Source: JAALKW01 sp963974485 | Lineage (GTDB): Bacteria > Pseudomonadota > Gammaproteobacteria > Legionellales > Legionellaceae | Length of the DNA stretch: 64,000 nt | NCBI GenBank assembly: GCA_963974485.1 | Contig: CAXBBS010000008.1 | Span: 32,737 to 96,736 of the forward strand | Direction: 5' to 3' | Shown: positions 1 to 8,963 of the stretch, piece by piece | Layout of the letters: every line of letters begins with the position of its first letter | Position numbering within the stretch: the stretch's first letter is position 1 | The notes under the pieces: generated by a model | Told to the model about the DNA's origin: nothing | The model's database searches: none | The model's input: only the letters and a program-made list of their open reading frames with translations | Program-made: the position numbers and the translations under genes

Positions 1-1476
1 AGCCTCTTGTTTGTCACATCCCTCGCGATTTTATCTGCATGGGGCAATGCGTGTAATGGCTCGAAAAATAACTTAGAAAAAACAACTTTTCGTTTTTGGC
101 AAAGCATGCGCGACATGATTAAAGGTGGAAAAATTGCCCATAAAGGCATAAAAAATATACTTACCCTCACGCGCGCGTTGCCCACGAACAACAACTTTAA
201 ACCCATGCTATCAGGGCTTGCGATACCCATCGCTCTTATCTTTATCGTCAACAGGCTTGTAACACGCTATCTAAGCAACCAACGAAAAGATGCTCAAGCA
301 ACCAATAAAGCGCTTCGCAAAACATTAGAAAACCTATGGATAGCTTATGCGCGGGCCCCCGAAGGGGCTGCCAAACATATCGCAAAACAGCATTATTTAA
401 CGTTTGTCGCAGATACCCAACATCATCAGCTCGAAACGCAATCTCAACTCACCCAATACGCACTGTTCGTCTCGAGCTTGATTGAAACCATCATCAATGG
501 GAGCTATGTATTTATGGGGGCTGCGATGCTTGCACCCGCATCACCCGAAGCGATCATGTTGATAACATGCGTATCTATGAGCATGCTTTTAATCAATATT
601 ATTTCTGCATGGCACGAAGAATACGAGCATCAAATCAAACTGCAACAAACCGAACAAGCATTCCATGTTACGTGTGCCATCCATGCACTCGAGTTATCGA
701 TCGAAGTTTTTCATGCCACTTCCGACAACCGTCTTCCAATTGTCGAACAAAAACGCCTAGCACTTGACCATGAACAAAATAAACATGATGTCTTATATAA
801 AAGCACTGATTATGAAGCTCTATTCATTGGCTTAAGGTACGCCGTTGCCACGCATAAAGCCATCATGGGAGCGCTTACTTTCATGGCCCTGCTCAGCGGA
901 CTTGTGCTTGGCATAGCCCTCACGGAAACAGTTGTTCTTGCTTGTATGGGTCTATCCATCACCTCCATGGTCAGCTTAAGCATCTATTCCATCAAAGAAA
1001 CACGTCACCAGATCACACAACAGAATCATCACATTCAACAACAACGAGCACGTATTACATCACATATCAACGATATGATTCATGCCTATACGCCCTCAGT
1101 CCAGACACATAGCATATTTACCCAACACACAAAACCCGTACCATCAGCCGATCGCAACATCCTAAAAGAAACGGAAAAAGCTCGTGCATGCTTCTCAGGT
1201 AGCAAAAAACCTAATAATTTATGCGAATTTACGCGACGCATACAAAACAAGTCCGATCATGATATGCCAACAAGCACGGGGTCCAAGCTTTTGCTATTAT
1301 TGAGTATGACGTGTTACTGCGTGCTTTGGTGGGCTAAAGCTCATGATAAACAGTACCCACATGAATCTGCTTTGCCTAAGAGAACAACTGAGACGAAAGC
1401 TGAGACAGAGACCATGCGATCTACATGTGATTTTAACGATAGCGCTAAAACATCATCTCCTAGGATTTCACCTTAG
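1..1476 (+). CDS. Membrane protein of unknown function, 5' end outside the window
   Basis: The reading frame is open from base 1, so the true start probably lies upstream; a TTG at 7 is the first possible start inside the window. The visible 490 residues contain hydrophobic segments near residues 68-88, 150-205 (two or three spans), 285-330 (two spans) and 425-440, separated by long polar, His/Gln-rich helical stretches. This suggests a polytopic inner-membrane protein with cytoplasmic helical loops. I recognise no family. It ends 51 bases before ubiE and is not obviously part of that operon. Proteins of this make-up are common among lineage-specific genes of Legionellales, but an effector role would be speculation. 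Confidence 0.7.
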   Translation, partial: SLLFVTSLAILSAWGNACNGSKNNLEKTTFRFWQSMRDMIKGGKIAHKGIKNILTLTRALPTNNNFKPMLSGLAIPIALIFIVNRLVTRYLSNQRKDAQATNKALRKTLENLWIAYARAPEGAAKHIAKQHYLTFVADTQHHQLETQSQLTQYALFVSSLIETIINGSYVFMGAAMLAPASPEAIMLITCVSMSMLLINIISAWHEEYEHQIKLQQTEQAFHVTCAIHALELSIEVFHATSDNRLPIVEQKRLALDHEQNKHDVLYKSTDYEALFIGLRYAVATHKAIMGALTFMALLSGLVLGIALTETVVLACMGLSITSMVSLSIYSIKETRHQITQQNHHIQQQRARITSHINDMIHAYTPSVQTHSIFTQHTKPVPSADRNILKETEKARACFSGSKKPNNLCEFTRRIQNKSDHDMPTSTGSKLLLLLSMTCYCVLWWAKAHDKQYPHESALPKRTTETKAETETMRSTCDFNDSAKTSSPRISP

Positions 1477-1527
1477 ATTCAGTTAAGATACTCATCGGTT
1501 TGATGATAACTTTTCACCGGCAAGCTC

Positions 1528-2280
1528 ATGACGCGTTCACAAAAAACAACCCATTTTGGCTTTCAATCTGTGGATTGGGAAGACAAAGCATCCAAAGTAG
1601 GCGAGGTTTTCAACTCCGTCGCCTCCCGCTATGACATCATGAACGATCTGATGTCGCTCGGTATTCACAGACTTTGGAAACGCTTTGCTATTGCCAAAAG
1701 CTTAGTACGCCCAGGGCATCACGTACTCGATTTAGCTGGGGGTAGTGGCGATTTAACTCAACTGCTGTGTCAAAAAGTTGGAACAACCGGCCGTGTGGTT
1801 CTTGCCGATATTAATGCCGCCATGCTCGCCGTAGGTCGCGATAAACTACTCGATAAAGGCCTAAGCAACACCACTCATTGCGTGCAAGCCAATGCCGAAT
1901 GCCTGCCGTTTGCCGATAATCAATTTGATTGCATCACCATGGCCTTTGGATTACGTAACGTGACCGACAAAGCCACGGCCCTGCGGTCGATGCATCGTGT
2001 ATGCAAACCCGGTGGTAAACTCATGGTGCTCGAGTTTTCAACCCCAGATTTTCCCGGATTAAAACCGATTTATGATGCATACTCATTTCATTTATTGCCT
2101 AAAATTGGGGGATGGATAACGCAAGATGCTGAAAGCTACCAATATCTGGTAGAATCTATCCGTATGCATCCGCCCCAGGAAGAGCTCAAATCCATGATTG
2201 AAGCCGCTGGATTTGAAGATTGTATCTATCACAACTTAAGCGGAGGCATTGTTGCCCTCCACATCGCCTATAAATACTGA
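1528..2280 (+). CDS. ubiE: Ubiquinone/menaquinone biosynthesis C-methyltransferase UbiE
   Basis: SAM-dependent C-methyltransferase of the ubiquinone (and, where present, menaquinone) pathway. The 250-aa protein has the usual family length. It opens with the UbiE signature region (VFNSVASRYDIMNDLMSLG, about residues 28-46), followed by the SAM-binding motif VLDLAGGSGDLT near residue 67 and the family motif FGLRNVTDK near 137. The ATG at 1528 follows GGCAAGCTC, a weak ribosome-binding site. It is first in the cluster ubiE-ubiJ-ubiB, the same order as in E. coli, and ubiJ begins 7 bases after its stop, so the three are very likely co-transcribed. Confidence 0.97.
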   Translation: MTRSQKTTHFGFQSVDWEDKASKVGEVFNSVASRYDIMNDLMSLGIHRLWKRFAIAKSLVRPGHHVLDLAGGSGDLTQLLCQKVGTTGRVVLADINAAMLAVGRDKLLDKGLSNTTHCVQANAECLPFADNQFDCITMAFGLRNVTDKATALRSMHRVCKPGGKLMVLEFSTPDFPGLKPIYDAYSFHLLPKIGGWITQDAESYQYLVESIRMHPPQEELKSMIEAAGFEDCIYHNLSGGIVALHIAYKY

Positions 2281-2287
2281 GGCTCTT

Positions 2288-2932
2288 ATGATTAAGCAAT
2301 ATTCTTTATTAGCCCTGCAAAAAGCCATGAACCATGGTTTAGCACTGGATCCGGCCACACCTAAAAAAATTCAGGCGCTGCATGGCAAAATTCTAGAAAT
2401 CATTGTCAGCCCGCTTAATGTTCATTTTTTTATGCGCATTGATCAAACCCAAATAAAACTTTTAGCTAAGCTTGACCACAATGCACAAGCCAACACTGTG
2501 ATTCATAGCAGCCCGCTTGGTCTTATTCGACTTAGCTTGCTTCCCGCATCAAAAGTACGTTCGTTGTTTAACGAAAATATTCGTATGACAGGCGATACCG
2601 AGCTTGGCCAGCACGTCAAACAGCTTTTTGATGGTCTTGATATTGATTGGGAAGGGCATTTGGCGCATTTTACAGGCGATGTCGTCGCGTATCAGTTGGG
2701 GCGTTTTGCTCGAGGTGGAAGGCGTTTAAAACAAAAGCTAGAAACATCGATGCAGCACAACGTAACCGAGTACCTGCATGAAGAATTGCGCGTGCTTCCT
2801 CCGCGCGAAGAACTTGAAGACTTTATGAGCGATATTGACGCGCTATCGCTTCGCGTAGAACGCCTAGCGGCCCATATCAACCAACGGACTCTTAATAATA
2901 CAACTGATAATACTCATGATAAAACGTCTTAA
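2288..2932 (+). CDS. ubiJ: Ubiquinone biosynthesis accessory factor UbiJ (SCP2 domain)
   Basis: Lipid-binding accessory protein that, in E. coli, works with UbiK in the soluble Ubi complex for aerobic ubiquinone synthesis. The 214-aa product has an SCP2-like N-terminal domain and a charged C-terminal helical tail containing SDIDALSLRVERLAAHI, typical of UbiJ. I chose ATG 2288 over the in-frame ATG 2249, because the longer form would overlap ubiE by 32 bases and add 13 unrelated residues. Assignment rests on position between ubiE and ubiB plus overall architecture; sequence conservation in this family is low. The 3' end overlaps ubiB by 17 bases. Confidence 0.9.
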   Translation: MIKQYSLLALQKAMNHGLALDPATPKKIQALHGKILEIIVSPLNVHFFMRIDQTQIKLLAKLDHNAQANTVIHSSPLGLIRLSLLPASKVRSLFNENIRMTGDTELGQHVKQLFDGLDIDWEGHLAHFTGDVVAYQLGRFARGGRRLKQKLETSMQHNVTEYLHEELRVLPPREELEDFMSDIDALSLRVERLAAHINQRTLNNTTDNTHDKTS

Positions 2933-4493
2933 ACAAATTTTTCGATTACTACATATCAATCATATTCTTGCTAAAAACGGTTTAGATCAGGTCGTGGTTA
3001 GCTTGCGCTTATTTACCCCATTTCGCTTTTTAATTTATCTTAATCCGTGGAACTGGTTTCGAAAAAAACAATTTTCTCGTGGCGAAGCGTTGCGAAAAAC
3101 GCTGGAAGAACTCGGCCCTGTTTTTATCAAATTTGGCCAGGCACTATCCACACGACCCGATATATTGCCTGACGACATAATTCTTGAGCTCAGCAAGCTC
3201 CAAGACAATGTACCGCCGTTTGCAACCGACAAGGCCCTGGCGATTGTTGAAGAAGCCTTTGGTCAATCTGCCTTTGAAGTATTTGCCGACTTTGACTCCA
3301 CCGTGCTTGCCTCGGCGAGTATGGCGCAAGTCCATGCCGCACGACTCAAAACAGGCGAAGATGTCGTCGTTAAAATCCTACGTCCGAATATGCGCAAACT
3401 CATTGCGCGTGATTTAGACTTGCTCGCAAGTATTGCCTCGCTAGCGCATCGCTATTGGGCTGAAACCCGTCGTTTTAAACCCAAAGCTGTGGTGCAAGAA
3501 TTCAAACAAAGCTTATTAGATGAGCTAGATTTACAACGCGAAGCCGCCAACGCCAGCCAGCTTCGACGTAATTTTGATAACTCACCGCTGCTTTATGTAC
3601 CTAGAATTTATTGGGATTACATACGTAATAACGTCTTGGTGATGGAACGTATTTATGGCATTCCTGTCACGGATATGGCTTCGCTTAAATCGCACGGTGT
3701 ATGTACCAAGGCCTTGGCAGCGCGCGGCGTTGAAATCTTTTTTACACAAGTATTCCGTGACTGTTTTTTTCACGCAGATATGCATCCTGGCAATATTTTT
3801 GTATCACCCAAGCATTTGGCTAAACCCCAATATATTTGTATTGATTTTGGTATCATCGGCACACTAACCGAAGAAGATAAACGCTATCTTGCTGAAAATT
3901 TGCTTGCTTTTTTTAACCGCGATTACCGTCGCGTTGCGCTTTTACATATTGAGTCAGGCTGGGTTGCACGCAACACCCGTGTGGATGAGTTTGAAAGTGC
4001 GATACGAACCGTGTGTGAGCCTATTTTTGAAAAGCCACTCAAAGATATTTCATTTGCACTGTTAGTCCTACGTTTATTTCAAATTGCACGCCGCTTTCAT
4101 ATGGAAGTTCAGCCGCAACTTATTTTGTTACAAAAAACACTGCTGGCTGTCGAAGGGCTGGGCCGGCAATTGGATCCTGATTTAGATCTCTGGCTTACGG
4201 CCAAACCGTTTCTTGAAACCTGGCTCAAAAAACAAGTCGGCCCGGCGTCGCTTATCAAAAACATGCGTGAAAATTTACCGTTTTTAATCGAGGAATTACC
4301 TCATATGCCACGCTTACTGAACGATTTGTTAGTCTTAAGCAAACAACGTCATATACTTGCGCTTGAAAAACCTCAATACGAGCAGAAGCCCATACGCTCT
4401 TCTCTCAGCGGAATTAGCAGTGCACTCATCGGCAGCTTGCTTACGCTGCTCGTCGTTGCAAGCGTGTCTTATCTACACTTATTTGGATATTAA
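2916..4493 (+). CDS. ubiB: UbiB, atypical kinase/ATPase of ubiquinone biosynthesis
   Basis: Member of the ABC1/ADCK/UbiB protein-kinase-like family needed for ubiquinone production, probably as an ATPase that mobilises lipid intermediates at the membrane. The 525-aa protein carries the family KxGQ-type motif (FIKFGQALSTRPD, about residue 69), an Ala-rich nucleotide loop (LASASMAQVHAA, about 130), the catalytic segment HADMHPGNIFV near 288 and the CIDFG metal-binding motif near 309. Two C-terminal hydrophobic segments (about 500-522) match the usual membrane anchor. It overlaps the end of ubiJ by 17 bases, indicating translational coupling; rsmA starts 7 bases downstream. Confidence 0.97.
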   Translation: MIKRLKQIFRLLHINHILAKNGLDQVVVSLRLFTPFRFLIYLNPWNWFRKKQFSRGEALRKTLEELGPVFIKFGQALSTRPDILPDDIILELSKLQDNVPPFATDKALAIVEEAFGQSAFEVFADFDSTVLASASMAQVHAARLKTGEDVVVKILRPNMRKLIARDLDLLASIASLAHRYWAETRRFKPKAVVQEFKQSLLDELDLQREAANASQLRRNFDNSPLLYVPRIYWDYIRNNVLVMERIYGIPVTDMASLKSHGVCTKALAARGVEIFFTQVFRDCFFHADMHPGNIFVSPKHLAKPQYICIDFGIIGTLTEEDKRYLAENLLAFFNRDYRRVALLHIESGWVARNTRVDEFESAIRTVCEPIFEKPLKDISFALLVLRLFQIARRFHMEVQPQLILLQKTLLAVEGLGRQLDPDLDLWLTAKPFLETWLKKQVGPASLIKNMRENLPFLIEELPHMPRLLNDLLVLSKQRHILALEKPQYEQKPIRSSLSGISSALIGSLLTLLVVASVSYLHLFGY

Positions 4494-4500
4494 TTTACCT

Positions 4501-5271
4501 ATGACTCAAACTCACCGTCCCCGTAAACGCTTTGGTCAAAATTTTTTAGAAGATTCGAGCATTATCAGCCATATTTTAGATGCGATTCATCCAAGTTTCA
4601 CAGATAACATGCTTGAAATTGGGCCGGGGCTCGGTGCGCTCACGCGCCCGTTACTTAAGTCTTTAAACACGTTAACTGCAATCGAAATTGATACCGATCT
4701 GCAAGACTATTTAGCCAAAATGCCCGAAGGTAAAAACAAACTCACCATCATATCTGCCGATGCTTTAACGGTTGATTTGGCGCCGTTTGGGCAAAAATTA
4801 CGGGTCATCGGCAATTTACCGTATAATATTTCAACGCCTCTTTTATTTCATCTGCTCGAGCACGCCCCTCAGATTGAAGACATGCATTTTATGCTACAAG
4901 AAGAAGTGGTCAAACGATTAGCAGCACCACCGAATTGTAAAGCCTACGGCCGCTTAACCGTGATGGTGCAAGCGCTTTGCCGTGTGGAAGCTTTGTTTAC
5001 TGTACCTCCTACCGCATTCAACCCACCACCTAAAGTGCAATCGGCCATTGTGCGCATTACCCCCCACGCGGCTCAACCCGAACCTGAACTGATTGAAATT
5101 CTGAAGCCTTTACTGCTTCAGGCTTTCTCCACGCGCCGTAAAACATTGGGCAATACCTTAAAGCCCCTTATGTCTGCAAGTCAGCTCACCGAGCTTGGTA
5201 TCGACCCTATCCGTCGCCCAGAAACCTTATCTGTGCAAGAATACTTGATGCTCGCTAAAACGCTTCAATAA
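4501..5271 (+). CDS. rsmA: 16S rRNA dimethyladenosine transferase RsmA (KsgA)
   Basis: Dimethylates the two adjacent adenines in the 3'-terminal hairpin of 16S rRNA (A1518/A1519 in E. coli numbering) during 30S maturation. The 256-aa protein begins with the family hallmark RKRFGQNFL, has the SAM motif MLEIGPGLGALT and the catalytic NLPYNIS motif near residue 108. The ATG at 4501 is preferred over an upstream in-frame ATG at 4357 that would lie inside ubiB. In E. coli rsmA is followed by apaG-apaH; here apaH is 2.8 kb downstream with two unrelated genes between. Confidence 0.97.
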   Translation: MTQTHRPRKRFGQNFLEDSSIISHILDAIHPSFTDNMLEIGPGLGALTRPLLKSLNTLTAIEIDTDLQDYLAKMPEGKNKLTIISADALTVDLAPFGQKLRVIGNLPYNISTPLLFHLLEHAPQIEDMHFMLQEEVVKRLAAPPNCKAYGRLTVMVQALCRVEALFTVPPTAFNPPPKVQSAIVRITPHAAQPEPELIEILKPLLLQAFSTRRKTLGNTLKPLMSASQLTELGIDPIRRPETLSVQEYLMLAKTLQ

Positions 5272-5362
5272 ACTCAGCCCTTTCAAACCTGCAGTTTTTT
5301 TTGCTCTATATATTATTAATTAAATTAACATATGGTCTGGCATATAGTGAAAAATAATATAG

Positions 5363-5473
5363 CTCCAAAATAGCCTTGATGACTACGACCAATATGTCAA
5401 AGACCAAATGTCCGAGCCAGAACAAAAAACAACAGACCTCAAAGACGATCCTAAATTCCCCACGCTAATGTAG
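5363..5473 (+). pseudogene. Possible 3' remnant of a decayed gene
   Basis: In the 328-base gap after rsmA there is an open stretch of 36 codons bounded upstream by a stop. It has no start near its beginning and encodes a strongly protein-like acidic, hydrophilic sequence (containing DDYDQYVKDQ and DLKDDPKFPTLM). It could be the C-terminal tail of a degraded gene; alternatively the internal ATG at 5408 could start a 21-residue peptide, or the stretch may be chance. The rest of the gap (5272-5362, 5474-5599) shows AT-rich sequence and nothing else I can support. Confidence 0.25.
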
Positions 5474-5513
5474 GCACTATTTTTTATGGGCAATTCGCAC
5501 CAAAGGTTAAAAA

Positions 5514-5542
5514 TTGACTTTCATGACGACTAATACTACAGT
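5514..5542 (+). promoter_or_regulatory. Possible promoter of the repeat protein at 5600
   Basis: TTGACT (5514-5519) is followed after 17 bases by TACAGT (5537-5542), matching the -35 box at 5 of 6 and the -10 box at 4 of 6 positions. The -10 is poor. An AT-rich stretch with partial dyad symmetry overlaps it. Confidence 0.25.
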
Positions 5543-5599
5543 TGTAATAATTGGAAATCGCACTGCGTTCATGCTTCATATTTAATCGGAGTCAATCAT

Positions 5600-6685
5600 A
5601 TGTCAACTCTCCACGAATATAATCGAGCCATATTTACCCAGCTCAAAAAAGATTACGATGCCTTGTCTTGGTTCGGTAAATTATTTTTCCCGAGCGCGTT
5701 GGCGACCAAGCTAACAGAGATAAACGATTCCGAAATCTCGACCAAAAACGCATTTGATATTTATCAAACGTATACTCAGCATACCTGGTTCTTTCATAAG
5801 TGGTTTTTAAGCCCACTTTCGCGTTTTTCGAACACGGATTTCTGTCGTGCTCTTAACACGCTTCAAGCCGAAACATTCTTCACTAGAGCGGATGCGCAAG
5901 CCAATTTTGATGTCGTCGCGGGCAGTCCAAATCCAGCCGGCGCTGCTAAGGCCCTTCAAGAACTACAAAGGCACCTCCTACTCTACTCCAGATCTCACCA
6001 GAAAAATCGAGACGCGATAACAAACCATGACAAACCGATAGAGGTTGCTCATGCCCTTATCACTCTCAAGGAAGTGGGATTGTTAAACCAAGACAGAAAC
6101 ATACCACCTGAGACTAGTGAAGAGACGCGGGCCTACTATCCGTCGCCTTTCCTGCCTGAAAGCTTTGCGTCACCCCGCAAGACCTATCAAGAGGAGATGA
6201 ATCAGCACCCACACCCCGAGCTCGCGGCGGCGTGCCTCGTAGAACTCCATAAAAACAAGTTATTGTCAGCGAAGCATGCATCGGTTGTATTTAATCAAAA
6301 AGACCCTACAACGCTTAAATCTCTTCATGACGCCATTGATTCACTTAAACGATCACGCCTTTTATCTCAACCAGACGTTGTTACTGCAGTGAGCAAGAAC
6401 AACGATCCTAGGTCGGCGGCTTTGGCCTTGTCTTACCTCAATGACAAGAATCTTTTATCCCAGGAGAACATTGAATCGGTGTGTTCCGCAGAACGTCCCA
6501 GCAAAACTGCGCATGATCTTATTCAACGTGTTACACGCGAAGATCAAAACAACACAAGTGTGCCAAACACATCACAAACGCAGCCTTCGACCTCACCTCA
6601 TTTTTTTAAAAGCAACAACACGCTCGATCCCACATCATCATCTGAACCCGAACCATCGAACTCAACCCATCGCCCAGGCTCGTAA
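5600..6685 (+). CDS. Repeat-containing protein of unknown function (effector candidate)
   Basis: A 361-aa protein of no family I can name. After an N-terminal segment rich in aromatic residues (about 1-95), residues about 110-310 contain several imperfect repeats of roughly 30-40 residues with the pattern A-x-A-L-x-x-L-x-x-x-x-L-L-S-x-x-N/D-x-x-x-V (examples: SLKRSRLLSQPDVVTAV and SYLNDKNLLSQENIESV). These look like paired helices. The last 45 residues are low-complexity Ser/Thr/Pro/Asn. The start is ATG 5600 after CGGAGTC. Helical repeats of this kind occur in many Legionellales proteins, some of them secreted effectors, but nothing here proves secretion. It lies between rsmA and apaH, which are neighbours in many relatives. 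Confidence 0.6.
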   Translation: MSTLHEYNRAIFTQLKKDYDALSWFGKLFFPSALATKLTEINDSEISTKNAFDIYQTYTQHTWFFHKWFLSPLSRFSNTDFCRALNTLQAETFFTRADAQANFDVVAGSPNPAGAAKALQELQRHLLLYSRSHQKNRDAITNHDKPIEVAHALITLKEVGLLNQDRNIPPETSEETRAYYPSPFLPESFASPRKTYQEEMNQHPHPELAAACLVELHKNKLLSAKHASVVFNQKDPTTLKSLHDAIDSLKRSRLLSQPDVVTAVSKNNDPRSAALALSYLNDKNLLSQENIESVCSAERPSKTAHDLIQRVTREDQNNTSVPNTSQTQPSTSPHFFKSNNTLDPTSSSEPEPSNSTHRPGS

Positions 6686-6717
6686 GTCTTTGTTGTTCTT
6701 CATCCCTCAGCATCACC

Positions 6718-6740
6718 ATGCCGCGGCTTGTCCGTGGCAT
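6718..6740 (+). terminator. Hairpin after the 5600-6685 gene
   Basis: ATGCCGCGG and CCGTGGCAT form a 9-bp stem (one G-U pair) around a 5-base loop, 33 bases downstream of the stop. No U-tract follows, so it may be a weak or factor-dependent terminator, or simply an mRNA-stabilising hairpin. Confidence 0.3.
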
Positions 6741-6835
6741 CAAAAGATTTAAAATGAACCTATACAAACCCGCGAACTTTACAAATTAATCCTGTAGAAT
6801 AACTCCAGCGCCTTATGACTTGATTGGAGACCTGT

Positions 6836-8086
6836 GTGTTTGAGCGTAAAAAAATAACCAGCCATCATGCATCGAAGCACAAAATGACGGCTATTCTACC
6901 GCCCCAGCGTTTGCTGACTGAAGGTAAGCGTCCTGAGCGCATTCAAAGCATCAAAAAAGCCAGTTTTTTAGAGCCGTCGCGCTTTGACACCTTATGCCAA
7001 AGCTTGTTACAGCACATGCTAAATTACACACAACAACTTCCAGAAACAACCAACAGTTATTTTTCATCTCCCGGCGGCTTATTTGATCACGCTCTAGACC
7101 GTACTGTTGCCGCTGTTGAATTATTTAAAACCGTGGTCTTAGCCAATCCTGAGTCCCATCTATCCGAAGATCAACAGTTATGGTGGTACGCACTTTTTTC
7201 TGCAGGATTATTGCGTGGCATCGGTAAATTACCGCTTGATTACGCAATTGAACTCTATAACGAAAAAAATCAGGTGATCAAATGCTGGGAGCCTTTGCTT
7301 GAACCCCTGGCTAAAACGGCCCGTCACTATCATTTTGAGATCATCAACAGCGATCACGATGATATACTGCGTCGCAGGCTTAATATTATTTTTGCACAAC
7401 AACTGATGCCTAAAGAAGGCTTTGCCTGGCTCACAAAAAATTTAGATGTATTTGCCGTGTGGCTTGAGCTCTTAAGCGAAGACTCCGCTTCTTCAGGAAC
7501 CTTGGCACTTATTTTAGATCGCGCCGATGCCATAGCCATTCAAAACGACCTGCTTGAACACCTACCCCCGCATCATCATCTTGAACCATCAGCCAGACGT
7601 ATTAACACCTTTGTTGATAACCCAACAGCAACACCGGGCGATCGCGAGCGACTCGCCGGCGCAGAGTTTATTCAATGGCTCCTCGCCGCCCTTGAGGCAA
7701 ATAAACTCACCATGAACCAGGTCCCGTTATTAACCGTTGCAGGTGGCACCATGATAGGTCCTGAAGCTTTTAAACTCTTTGTTCGCGAGCACCCCGAATT
7801 TAAAAATTGGCTGGCTGTTCGACAAGGTGTGATGGCTTTAGGTCTGCACGAACCCGCACTCGACGGCACGCCCGCTGAAAAAGGCCTGCTGATCAAAGGC
7901 TCCGTTGCCCTACCTCACAGCTTTAAGTTAAAAACATCCAATGCAGCTGAAGCTGCACGTACCACAGCCCTCGAGCATATAAGCAATAATCAAATAGAAC
8001 AATTATCCAAATCAGGTCAATGGGAAAAAAGATTAGAACAAGTATCTATATCTAGGCTGATTCCTTCAGCAAAACCTTATGGTTGA
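6836..8086 (+). CDS. TraI_2-domain protein (degenerate HD-hydrolase-like)
   Basis: A 416-aa protein whose residues about 30-250 resemble the TraI_2 domain found at the N-terminus of relaxase-like TraI proteins on integrative elements. It has the characteristic sequence SSPGGLFDHALDRTVAAVEL and then WWYALFSAGLLRGIGKL, followed by a WEPL segment. In most members the second motif reads HDIGK; here HD is replaced by RG, so metal-dependent hydrolase activity is doubtful. I chose the GTG at 6836, since GGAGA lies 5 bases upstream; TTG 6824 and ATG 6884 are alternatives. No helicase or conjugation genes accompany it. It overlaps apaH by 8 bases, implying coupled translation. Confidence 0.65.
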   Translation: MFERKKITSHHASKHKMTAILPPQRLLTEGKRPERIQSIKKASFLEPSRFDTLCQSLLQHMLNYTQQLPETTNSYFSSPGGLFDHALDRTVAAVELFKTVVLANPESHLSEDQQLWWYALFSAGLLRGIGKLPLDYAIELYNEKNQVIKCWEPLLEPLAKTARHYHFEIINSDHDDILRRRLNIIFAQQLMPKEGFAWLTKNLDVFAVWLELLSEDSASSGTLALILDRADAIAIQNDLLEHLPPHHHLEPSARRINTFVDNPTATPGDRERLAGAEFIQWLLAALEANKLTMNQVPLLTVAGGTMIGPEAFKLFVREHPEFKNWLAVRQGVMALGLHEPALDGTPAEKGLLIKGSVALPHSFKLKTSNAAEAARTTALEHISNNQIEQLSKSGQWEKRLEQVSISRLIPSAKPYG

Positions 8087-8888
8087 TTACGCCCTAGGAG
8101 ACATACAGGGCTGCTTTGATGCACTGCAACACCTGCTTAAAAAAATTCAGTTTGATGATCATACCGATCGACTTTGGTTTGTCGGTGATTTAGTCAATCG
8201 CGGGCCAAAATCACTTGAAACATTACGTTTTATTAAAAATCTACCGATAACACCTCGTATTACACTGGGCAATCATGATTTGCATCTGCTCTGCCAAATA
8301 TTTTTACCTAACCAGCAACCTAAACCCGATGATACGCTTACAGAAATATTAAACGCACCGGACCGTGACGAACTTGGGCATTGGCTTCGCACTCAACCTC
8401 TATTGCATCACGATCCAGATTTAAATATTGTCATGACGCATGCAGGCATAGCCCCTTGTTGGAATCTTGAAGAAGCCAAAGCGCATGCCCAAGAACTCGA
8501 ATTAGCGCTTGCTGGCGAACATTATTTAGATTTTTTGACACACATGTACGGCAACACACCGAATTATCTATCCAACAATATAACGCCTATCGAACGACTC
8601 CGTGTGATTTGTAACTATTTCACACGCATGCGTTTTTGTGATGCTGACGGGCATTTAGAACTTGCATGCAAAGGCGCACCTAACGCTCCTCCACCCCACA
8701 CCTACCCTTGGTATGCAGTCCCCACGCGTTGTGATGTTCATGAAGATATCATCTTTGGTCACTGGGCCGCCTTACAAGGCCGTTGCCCCATCAAAAACAT
8801 TCATGCGATAGATACAGGCTGTGTTTGGGGTGGCCCGCTTACGGCGTTACGCCTGCAAGATAAAAAACGTTTTTGTATTTTTATTTGA
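8079..8888 (+). CDS. apaH: Diadenosine tetraphosphatase, symmetrical, ApaH
   Basis: Hydrolyses Ap4A symmetrically to two ADP and also removes Np4 caps from RNA in E. coli. The 269-aa length is normal. Calcineurin-type metallophosphatase motifs are intact: GDIQGC near residue 7, GDLVNRGP near 36 and GNHD near 63. The ATG overlaps the end of the TraI_2-domain gene by 8 bases (ATG GTT GA), suggesting translational coupling. Its classic neighbours rsmA and apaG are displaced or absent. Confidence 0.96.
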   Translation: MVDYALGDIQGCFDALQHLLKKIQFDDHTDRLWFVGDLVNRGPKSLETLRFIKNLPITPRITLGNHDLHLLCQIFLPNQQPKPDDTLTEILNAPDRDELGHWLRTQPLLHHDPDLNIVMTHAGIAPCWNLEEAKAHAQELELALAGEHYLDFLTHMYGNTPNYLSNNITPIERLRVICNYFTRMRFCDADGHLELACKGAPNAPPPHTYPWYAVPTRCDVHEDIIFGHWAALQGRCPIKNIHAIDTGCVWGGPLTALRLQDKKRFCIFI

Positions 8889-8963
8889 ATTTCTGCCAAT
8901 CCTCTACCACACTTAATACTAAGCAACCTGCCGTACAATAGCTCACGAAGAAGGAGACACGGA

